DNA from: Oncomelania hupensis
Lineage: Eukaryota; Mollusca; Gastropoda; Littorinimorpha; Pomatiopsidae
DNA: 64,000 nucleotides
Direction: 5' to 3'
Assembly (NCBI GenBank): GCA_036898135.1
Contig: CM072523.1
Coordinates: 37,187,281-37,251,280, forward strand
Made by a program: the position numbers and the translations under genes. The notes beneath the pieces were generated by a model. The model did no database searches. It was not told the origin of the DNA and saw nothing but the letters and a program-made list of their open reading frames with translations. This document shows positions 56,501 to 64,000 of this stretch, piece by piece (position 1 is the stretch's first letter; each line of letters starts with the position of its first letter).

Positions 56501-58112
56501 TGTCACAAAGAGAGGGGTTGGGGGATGGGGGTAAGCTCTTAATCTCTCGCGCTGTATTACCTCCTTTGTTAGGTTAATGGTGCGATGACATTCAAGAGAT
56601 TAATGCTAGGCCAACTAAATAAATGAGAGACAGGCAAGGGGATAGACGAGAAGGATGGTAGACTACACTAGTTCAGAAATTCATATACAAAGGCCAGACA
56701 GGATAAATGCAATTTCTGACTATTTAAATTTATTAATTCGAAGTGGGTAGTCTAGGTCAAATAATTCTAAAGTGAGTCACTGGGATAGCGTCTGTAAGTA
56801 GGGAGTAGCGAGGTGATATTCTGGGTGGTCGATATCTGGGTTACTAGGGCTACTGTGGACTGATTTCATCACAGGGCAGGAGTATATCTGTATGGTCAGA
56901 GTCTCTCTGATAATCTGGCGAGTGGTGATTCTCGTAGGTCAGTAACTTAGCTGGGTACTGGAGAGCGGCGGTTGGTCCGAGATGCTCTGGGTGGTCACTT
57001 GACCAGGCTTTAGCGTGGGTTCAGCAGCGATGCGGGTCAGTCGGTCACGCGGTGACGCATTGACCATGAGTGATTGTTGTGGGAGGTACAGGTCTAGATT
57101 CCAGCTTTCGTTGCTAGCTGTCTAGGAAATGGCGAAGTTCGAAGTAACGCTTCTCGTTGACTCCCTGGGTTGTCAGGGGCCTGCAGCGGGTCAGCGACTG
57201 GGAGATGATACAGGGCCGGGGTAATTCGCCCGGTACAGGAGCCGTCTGTAACGCAATACAGACTCTGTATCAGCGGGGGATAGGTATGTTCTGGATTCAG
57301 GGCCTGTGGCGCAATTGCCCATCTCAGAATTCAAATTGGCTGACCGGTCAAGGTTGAGCCGGCGCATATACCAACAGTCAACAATGCAACTAGGTTTACA
57401 GGGCCAAAGTGGAGTTTATTGGCAGCCGCTAATATGTGATACCTTCGGCGCATTAAGATGGGGTAGGCAACAGGGGCAAATATTTATACATTGGGAGCAT
57501 GGAGGAAATGCAAAGGGAATAGGTACAGGGCAAAGGGGTTGTAGGCCTGGGCTGTACTGGGGACTTTAATCTATGTGGGGGCAGCATGGCATGGGATATT
57601 TACACATGGGGCTATCGGGGAGCATACAAGCATAAATCCAAACATGTCATGGGGCATATACAAGGTAGAAAATATGTGAAAGGAATAAATACATGTCACA
57701 GCAACACATCAAGGCAAAACTATAAACATGAACATACATATCGACAGGACGCATGAACATGTTGGGCGAACGACGGGTGATGGGTTTGCTACATGACAAA
57801 GAGTAAGTTCCCTCTCTTACCTTGAATGAGACGGGTGGAAGCACACGAGTACTGCCGTAGCTCAGAGGTCGACCGGTGATGGAGACGTGTCTTCGGACAG
57901 GTTGTGGCTTCAGGGCTGGATGGTTTTCGACTGACACTGAGTTTAACTTTGTATCAAGCTTTAACAAGGGATTCCCCGAGGGGCGGGGCTTAAGCGAGTT
58001 GGCGAGCGAGCCTGCTAGGGATGACTGGTTGAGTGAAGGGTGTCGCTGGCTGTGTGTGTGAGGGATGACTGGTGGCAGCCTACGTCAGAGGTTGATTGTA
58101 CGCCTCGTCACA
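56501..58112 (-). repeat. 3' LTR of the Gmr1-like element
   Basis: Begins TGTCACAAAGAGAGGGG and ends CGCCTCGTCACA (plus-strand reading). Next to it inside the element (58113-58125), the minus strand has a G7-containing stretch, the likely polypurine primer. The four short ORFs inside occur identically in the other LTR and have no recognised domain. Confidence 0.95.
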
Positions 58113-58303
58113 GAGGCCCCCCCAAGGAAAAAGGCGAGGTCGTAGGCCTCGACTGAGACGCGGCCAATCAGCTCTGAGGTCGGCTGCCGGGTGAGACGAT
58201 GGTTAGCGATGATCCGGGTGATGCGGGGCGATGCAGGGTTCCGGGTAGTCGATGGCGGATGCCCAAGGCTGGGGTCCGCGGAGCTGCCGGGTCTCGGCTA
58301 CGG

Positions 58304-61300
58304 TTAGTGGGCGGCGGCGGGTATGAAGGCTGGGGCGTCGGCCCTCAGGGGCGACTCGCTGGAGTCGGTGGCGGGGTGGCGGCTGACGAGGTCCGGCGCG
58401 GGGCGATGCTTTCCGCGGGGCTTGCGTGGCGGCGTTCTGTCGGCGACGTAGTGAGAACGGGGTGGAGCGATGACTCCGGCTGTTGGCGGAGCCTCTTCTT
58501 CTGTCCTTACTACCTGCTGCTGGGATAGCGGGACGGGGTACGGTTTCTGTCGGACGGGAGTGGGGTCCGTCAGGGTTAGTCGGACTTCTTCTAGGTCCGT
58601 CCTCCCAGGAATGTCGGTGAGGACTTCCCTGTATTCGGCTACGATGGCGCGTAGTTGGCGCTGCTGGCCGGCGGGGAGTGAGGGGTCCAGAGAGACGTCC
58701 CGGAAGGATTCCTTCCCTTTTAGTGGAAATTCGGCGACGCCGGTCTCTGTGCCATCCACTTCGACGGCCAGCGCGACCGTGAGTAGCGAGTGGGTGTCCG
58801 GGGCGGGTGCGGGTTGCTCCAGGTACCGCTTGAGCAAGTTGATGTGGTGGGTCCTGGGCTTTCCGCCTACCTCGATGCGATAGGTGGTACGTGAGAGCTT
58901 CTCAAGCACCGGGTAGGGTCCCTGCCAAGCTATGTCTAGCTTGTTCGTGCCGCTGAGGAGAAGCAGTAGAACCTGGTCTCCTACCTGTAGTTCTCGGTCC
59001 CGGGCGCGGCGATTATGGTAGCGGGCTTGTCTCTCTCTCGCCTTCTTCAGGTTGGCGGAGGCTGCTTTCCATGTGGCCTTGAGTGTTTCCTGGAGCTTGG
59101 TGACGTATTTCGTGGCGTCGACCGGTGCCTCGTCCAGTTTGGCGTCGGTCCAGCTACGTCGTAGGGCGGCAAGCGGTCCAGAAAGGGGTCTCCCGAAAAG
59201 CAGCGTGGAAGGCGTGTATCCGGTGGAGGTGTGCGGGGTCTCTCGATACGCGAAGAGCGCTGACGCGACGTAGGTGTCCCACGCCTCTGGCTGTTCGTCG
59301 GCGATCTTGCGGATAATCGAGATGAGAGTCCCGTTCAGGCGCTCGACCTGTCCGTTGCTAGCGGGGTGGTAGGGTGGAGTTCGGATATGGCGAATGCGAA
59401 GTAGTTGGAAAACTTCCTGCATGAGTTTTCCGGTGAACTGGGACCCGTTGTCGGTCAAGATGTTGTCCGGGAATCCGACTCGTGTGAATATGGTGACGAG
59501 CGCGTCGGCGACTCGGGCGGCGTCGATCTTCGGTAGTGGAACGGCCTCACACCACATCGAGCAAGCGTCGACAAGGGTTAGTAGATACTGGTTCCGCTTC
59601 TTGGTCCGCGGGAGGGGTCCTACTATGTCGACGGCCACTCGCTGGAAGGGCGTTCCGACGACGACGGTGGGGCTGATAGTGACCGGTACGGTGTGATGGC
59701 GGGGCGAGTATCGTTGGCACTGGCGACAGGACTTGACGTAGCGCTTCACGTCTTCTGTCATCCCGGGCCAGTGGTATTGAGCGCTGATGCGTAGGGTGGT
59801 CGCTCCTATGCCCATATGTCCACTTAGGGGCATGCTATGGCCAAGTTCCAGGACTTGGGGGCGAAGGGTCGCAGGTACGACGAGTTGAGAATGGTCGTCC
59901 TTCTGACGGAAGAGGAGTCCGTCTTCGACGAAAAAGTCCCCGGACTTGGGCGGAGTGCGTGCGGCGGGAAGCTTTCCGTAGCACTTGCGGAGGGTGACGT
60001 CGTCTTCTTGGGCCTTCCGGATCTGTTCCGGCATCTGGTTGGGTATCGGGGGTGGTGTCGCGGCTGTTTTCGCCTGGGCGCGCGTCTGGACGGCGGCCAT
60101 CGACTCCACAGGCTGGGGCGGCATACCCAAGAACACGTAGCGGCATCCTAGGATCAAGTCGTACAGGGGCTGGTCCATCACGGCAGCTTGAATGGTCCCC
60201 GTGACGTATCGGCTGGTGACTCTGATCCGGGCTATAGGGAGCGTGGTGCTGGGTTGGGACGCGTCGGCCAACTTCAGGGTGATGGTTTCGCCGGTCAGGT
60301 CCTGTTCCCTGATGAGCGAGCGGCGGACGACGGCGTCAAAGGTGAGTCCAGTGTCGTATAGACAGTGGGCTGGGCGATCGTTGACGGTCACTTGCTCAGT
60401 GACGGCCGGTCGATCGGTGGGGGTGGCGACGGGGGTTACCGGGTTCCCGTCGGGAGTAACTTGGCGTAGGGCCAATACGGTGCCTTGTTTGCGACGCTGG
60501 TCGCTGATGCGGCGAAAACACTTCTCGCGGGTGTGTCCTCGGCGCTGGCAGTAGCCGCAGTAGAGCTCTGTGCTCCGCTTCCCAGGCTCTGCTCCGGGGT
60601 TTGGGCGTCCTTTATGCGGGGGTGGACGGTGATTCGCTGGCGGGCCGGGCCGGCGAGGCTGGTGGCGGGTATCTGGTGACGAGGGTGCGGGCGGATCCCG
60701 GCGAGGCTGTCTGTCGTCGGGGTGGGCGGTAAGGTAGCGGTCCGCGACGATGATGAGGTCTTCAAGTCGGGCGGCTCCCTGTTCGGCGGCGAAAGTCCGA
60801 AGTTCCGCTGGCATTGTCCCTCGAAGTTGCTCGGCTAGCATCAATTCGAGCAGTCCGTCGTACGTTTTTGGTTCGTCCGTTTGCTCTATCCATTTGTCCC
60901 GTAGAGTGGCTAGCCGGTCGGCAAATTGCGTAAACTTCTCCCCTTTCTCTCTCCGGGAGTTCCGGAAATTCTTGCGATAGTGCTCACCTGAGAGCTCAAA
61001 TCCGTGCAGTAGAGCTTTCTTGAGGGCGGGGTAGTCGCCCTCCTCGGAAGTCGGCGTCTTGGCCAGGATTTCATAGGCCTTCCCCTTAAGGCCATGACTA
61101 AGCTTGCGATACCAGTACTGGGGGTCAAGGCTGTTTTCTCCCGCGACTCGTTCGAATCGGGCGAGGTATACTTCAATCGATTCGTCTCGTTCGACGAATG
61201 GGTCCAGGGGGAAGTTCATCCCCGGAATCGGCGGGGGGATTGCGGATATTCCGGCGCTGGCGGCGAAGCTGGGGGCGATGAGCGAGAAGTCTTCGCTCGC

Positions 61301-61864
61301 GGGCGATGCGATGTCTAGATCGCGGCGATCGCGCTCAAGCTGGAGGAGTGCCTGGCGCCGTTCGAGTTCCTTGTCCTTCCTCTTCTCCTCAAGTGCCGCG
61401 ACCCTCTCGTCCTCCTCCTTCCTCCGTGCGGCGGCCCTCTCCTCCTCTGCTATCCTCTCCTTCGCCTCCTCTCTTCTCCGCTCGGCGGCTCTCTCCTCCT
61501 GGGCTACCCTCTCTTTCTCCTCTTCTCTCCTCCGTTCGGCGGCTCTCTCCTCCTCCGCTATCTTCCGGGCGGCGGCCCGTTCCTCCGCAGCGATGCGCTC
61601 TTTCTCCTCCTCTTTCTTCCGGGCGGCGGCCCGTTCTTCCGCGGCGAGGCGCTCTTTCTCCTCCTCTTTCTTCAGGGCCGCTGCTCTTTCTTCCTCCTGC
61701 CTCTTCGCATCTCGCTCTTTAGCCCTCTCTTCCCTCTTCAACTTTTCCTCGGCCACGTCCGCATCTACGCTAGCCAGGACGTAGTCCTTGAGTTCGGTGC
61801 CGGCGAGCCCTAAGCTCTCGCCAATACTCTTGTACTTAAGCGCAAGCTCTCCCCGGTCGGCCAT
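58304..61864 (-). CDS. Gag-pol polyprotein, Gmr1-like order, RT-RNase H core missing
   Basis: 1186 residues from the ATG at 61862-61864 in one open frame. Residues 35-180 are a Glu/Arg/Lys/Ala coiled coil. Residues 220-385 are a capsid-like region whose end resembles the SCAN fold, which is known to derive from Gmr1-like Gag. The zinc knuckle is C436/C439/H444/C449. Protease DTG at 504-506. Integrase: H676/H683/C713/C716 zinc site, catalytic D746, D805, E841 (DD35E), and a GPY module at 982-984. Residues 1060-1141 match the lead-in and first motif of RT (RQKPYPVP, AGVI-P-RS-Y), then the reading jumps to what looks like the end of RNase H (GKHRPAPDLVSRHPA, 1151-1165). About 300 or more residues, including the RT active site, are absent without loss of frame; the junction is near 58430-58445. 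No frameshift separates gag and pol. Confidence 0.9.
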   Translation of the reverse strand: MADRGELALKYKSIGESLGLAGTELKDYVLASVDADVAEEKLKREERAKERDAKRQEEERAAALKKEEEKERLAAEERAAARKKEEEKERIAAEERAAARKIAEEERAAERRREEEKERVAQEERAAERRREEAKERIAEEERAAARRKEEDERVAALEEKRKDKELERRQALLQLERDRRDLDIASPASEDFSLIAPSFAASAGISAIPPPIPGMNFPLDPFVERDESIEVYLARFERVAGENSLDPQYWYRKLSHGLKGKAYEILAKTPTSEEGDYPALKKALLHGFELSGEHYRKNFRNSRREKGEKFTQFADRLATLRDKWIEQTDEPKTYDGLLELMLAEQLRGTMPAELRTFAAEQGAARLEDLIIVADRYLTAHPDDRQPRRDPPAPSSPDTRHQPRRPGPPANHRPPPHKGRPNPGAEPGKRSTELYCGYCQRRGHTREKCFRRISDQRRKQGTVLALRQVTPDGNPVTPVATPTDRPAVTEQVTVNDRPAHCLYDTGLTFDAVVRRSLIREQDLTGETITLKLADASQPSTTLPIARIRVTSRYVTGTIQAAVMDQPLYDLILGCRYVFLGMPPQPVESMAAVQTRAQAKTAATPPPIPNQMPEQIRKAQEDDVTLRKCYGKLPAARTPPKSGDFFVEDGLLFRQKDDHSQLVVPATLRPQVLELGHSMPLSGHMGIGATTLRISAQYHWPGMTEDVKRYVKSCRQCQRYSPRHHTVPVTISPTVVVGTPFQRVAVDIVGPLPRTKKRNQYLLTLVDACSMWCEAVPLPKIDAARVADALVTIFTRVGFPDNILTDNGSQFTGKLMQEVFQLLRIRHIRTPPYHPASNGQVERLNGTLISIIRKIADEQPEAWDTYVASALFAYRETPHTSTGYTPSTLLFGRPLSGPLAALRRSWTDAKLDEAPVDATKYVTKLQETLKATWKAASANLKKARERQARYHNRRARDRELQVGDQVLLLLLSGTNKLDIAWQGPYPVLEKLSRTTYRIEVGGKPRTHHINLLKRYLEQPAPAPDTHSLLTVALAVEVDGTETGVAEFPLKGKESFRDVSLDPSLPAGQQRQLRAIVAEYREVLTDIPGRTDLEEVRLTLTDPTPVRQKPYPVPLSQQQVVRTEEEAPPTAGVIAPPRSHYVADRTPPRKPRGKHRPAPDLVSRHPATDSSESPLRADAPAFIPAAAH

Positions 61865-62227
61865 GGTAAGGGAGGTGACTTACCCTGAAAAGTCCTAACC
61901 GGAATGAGGGGCGCACACAAGGGGGTACACTGACGGAAAACAAGGGGGTGGGCTGGATGAGCTACGATGAACCTGCACAGGGGCGAATACAATACAACAC
62001 AACCACAAAGACAAAATGCAATCAATCAAAAATACAAAAAATGAATGCAAGAAAGAACCTTTTGAGAAACCACCATTCGGGAAAGCCAGTGAGGGACCTA
62101 TGGGGCTATGCTATCTACTACTAGGCCTAGAGGGCTGGGTCCTATCTATACTGGGCTGGGGTGGAAATTAAGCTAAGTCCTTAGCCTCGTCAAGTTGGGA
62201 TGGGAACCTAAGTCTTTTAGTCTCGTC

Positions 62228-62240
62228 GGGGTCGCCAAAG
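62228..62240 (-). promoter_or_regulatory. Putative tRNA primer-binding site
   Basis: On the minus strand, seven bases after the 5' LTR, TGGCGACCCCGAC begins with TGG, as primer sites do, and would pair with a tRNA ending GTCGCCA. An Arg-type tRNA is a guess. Confidence 0.5.
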
Positions 62241-62244
62241 TTAA

Positions 62245-63856
62245 TGTCACAAAGAGAGGGGTTGGGGGATGGGGGTAAGCTCTTAATCTCTCGCGCTGTA
62301 TTACCTCCTTTGTTAGGTTAATGGTGCGATGACATTCAAGAGATTAATGCTAGGCCAACTAAATAAATGAGAGACAGGCAAGGGGATAGACGAGAAGGAT
62401 GGTAGACTACACTAGTTCAGAAATTCATATACAAAGGCCAGACAGGATAAATGCAATTTCTGACTATTTAAATTTATTAATTCGAAGTGGGTAGTCTAGG
62501 TCAAATAATTCTAAAGTGAGTCACTGGGATAGCGTCTGTAAGTAGGGAGTAGCGAGGTGATATTCTGGGTGGTCGATATCTGGGTTACTAGGGCTACTGT
62601 GGACTGATTTCATCACAGGGCAGGAGTATATCTGTATGGTCAGAGTCTCTCTGATAATCTGGCGAGTGGTGATTCTCGTAGGTCAGTAACTTAGCTGGGT
62701 ACTGGAGAGCGGCGGTTGGTCCGAGATGCTCTGGGTGGTCACTTGACCAGGCTTTAGCGTGGGTTCAGCAGCGATGCGGGTCAGTCGGTCACGCGGTGAC
62801 GCATTGACCATGAGTGATTGTTGTGGGAGGTACAGGTCTAGATTCCAGCTTTCGTTGCTAGCTGTCTAGGAAATGGCGAAGTTCGAAGTAACGCTTCTCG
62901 TTGACTCCCTGGGTTGTCAGGGGCCTGCAGCGGGTCAGCGACTGGGAGATGATACAGGGCCGGGGTAATTCGCCCGGTACAGGAGCCGTCTGTAACGCAA
63001 TACAGACTCTGTATCAGCGGGGGATAGGTATGTTCTGGATTCAGGGCCTGTGGCGCAATTGCCCATCTCAGAATTCAAATTGGCTGACCGGTCAAGGTTG
63101 AGCCGGCGCATATACCAACAGTCAACAATGCAACTAGGTTTACAGGGCCAAAGTGGAGTTTATTGGCAGCCGCTAATATGTGATACCTTCGGCGCATTAA
63201 GATGGGGTAGGCAACAGGGGCAAATATTTATACATTGGGAGCATGGAGGAAATGCAAAGGGAATAGGTACAGGGCAAAGGGGTTGTAGGCCTGGGCTGTA
63301 CTGGGGACTTTAATCTATGTGGGGGCAGCATGGCATGGGATATTTACACATGGGGCTATCGGGGAGCATACAAGCATAAATCCAAACATGTCATGGGGCA
63401 TATACAAGGTAGAAAATATGTGAAAGGAATAAATACATGTCACAGCAACACATCAAGGCAAAACTATAAACATGAACATACATATCGACAGGACGCATGA
63501 ACATGTTGGGCGAACGACGGGTGATGGGTTTGCTACATGACAAAGAGTAAGTTCCCTCTCTTACCTTGAATGAGACGGGTGGAAGCACACGAGTACTGCC
63601 GTAGCTCAGAGGTCGACCGGTGATGGAGACGTGTCTTCGGACAGGTTGTGGCTTCAGGGCTGGATGGTTTTCGACTGACACTGAGTTTAACTTTGTATCA
63701 AGCTTTAACAAGGGATTCCCCGAGGGGCGGGGCTTAAGCGAGTTGGCGAGCGAGCCTGCTAGGGATGACTGGTTGAGTGAAGGGTGTCGCTGGCTGTGTG
63801 TGTGAGGGATGACTGGTGGCAGCCTACGTCAGAGGTTGATTGTACGCCTCGTCACA
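62245..63856 (-). repeat. 5' LTR of the Gmr1-like element
   Basis: Same length and termini as 56501-58112. As the element lies on the minus strand, this copy drives transcription toward lower coordinates. Promoter elements were not assigned. Confidence 0.95.
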
Positions 63857-64000
63857 ACAGGTCAGAATAGAACAGCCTTCGAATTTACTAACCATCTCCT
63901 CCAAGGTTATAAACTAACAACAAATGCGCCAACATGTGGGTTAACCAAATTGCTATTGTGTTTGTTGTATATTTGTAAAGCCCATCCCCTCCTCCCCCTC

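Larger units (their letters stand above)
56501..63856 (-). mobile_element. Gmr1-like LTR retrotransposon, complete with both LTRs, RT deleted
   Basis: 7356 bp from TG to CA, flanked by perfect 5-bp duplications ACAGG (56496-56500 and 63857-63861). The 16-18 kb duplicate shows the empty site. The LTRs are 56501-58112 and 62245-63856, both 1612 bp with a constant 5744-bp offset and no difference seen by eye. One gag-pol ORF lies on the minus strand. Integrase precedes the RT position, the arrangement of Gmr1-type Ty3/gypsy elements, and the RT-RNase H core is absent. The element must be non-autonomous and, judged by its LTRs, inserted very recently. Confidence 0.9.
54084..64000 (+). repeat. Duplicated segment, partner at 16062-18150
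   Basis: Apart from the two inserted elements (55541-56058 and 56501-63856), the sequence follows the 16-18 kb segment through the LINE and its downstream flank to at least 64000, where the window ends. The left boundary is at a microsatellite. Confidence 0.8.

Noticed and set aside
57157..57569. Short ORFs inside both LTRs
   Set aside because: Identical in the two LTRs because the LTRs are identical; no recognised domain and no start context suggesting a gene.

Overview
This window looks like animal nuclear DNA, most likely from a marine invertebrate and plausibly a mollusc. The guess rests on the mix of repeats: RTE-type LINEs with a (GGATA)n tail, tRNA-derived SINEs ending in a CTATATAA-type motif, a Gmr1-like LTR retrotransposon, Tc1, Harbinger-like and hAT-like DNA elements, and dense triplet microsatellites. 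I see no convincing host gene, no rRNA gene, no CRISPR array and no bacterial signal. Nearly every supportable coding stretch belongs to a transposable element.

Layout. 0.7-5.1 kb: a Harbinger-like DNA element carrying one five-exon MADF-like gene with stop codons. 6-14 kb: SINEs, minisatellites, a solo LTR and LINE 3' ends. 14.4-17.9 kb: a full-length but decayed RTE LINE with a small nested insertion. 19 kb: a Harbinger MITE with perfect TTA duplications. 22-26.6 kb: an unclassified TIR element, AAGT target duplication, built from many copies of one motif and split by a full-length RTE LINE on the minus strand. 27-33 kb: a roughly 570-bp SINE-like repeat, a hAT-like MITE and a tRNA-like sequence. 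34-35.6 kb: a Tc1 element with a broken transposase. 36-45 kb: further hAT-like elements, LINE pieces and microsatellites. 45.6-49.3 kb: an RTE fragment split by a different LINE that carries only ORF1. 50.3-50.9 kb: a solo LTR. 53-53.5 kb: a foldback element. 54-64 kb: a second copy of the 16-18 kb region, interrupted by a hAT-like MITE and by a complete 7.36-kb LTR retrotransposon.

How the parts relate. RTE LINE sequence occurs at eleven places and is the substrate into which SINE-like, hAT-like, ORF1-only and LTR elements have jumped, so relative ages can be read from nesting. The youngest insertion appears to be the LTR retrotransposon: its two 1612-bp LTRs show no difference by eye, its ORF is open for 1186 codons, its integrase lies before the RT position (Gmr1-type order), and its RT-RNase H core is missing. 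Several elements look non-autonomous but recently or cleanly inserted: the RT-less LTR element, the ORF1-only LINE and the MADF-only Harbinger element. Partners supplying the missing enzymes are inferred, not seen here.
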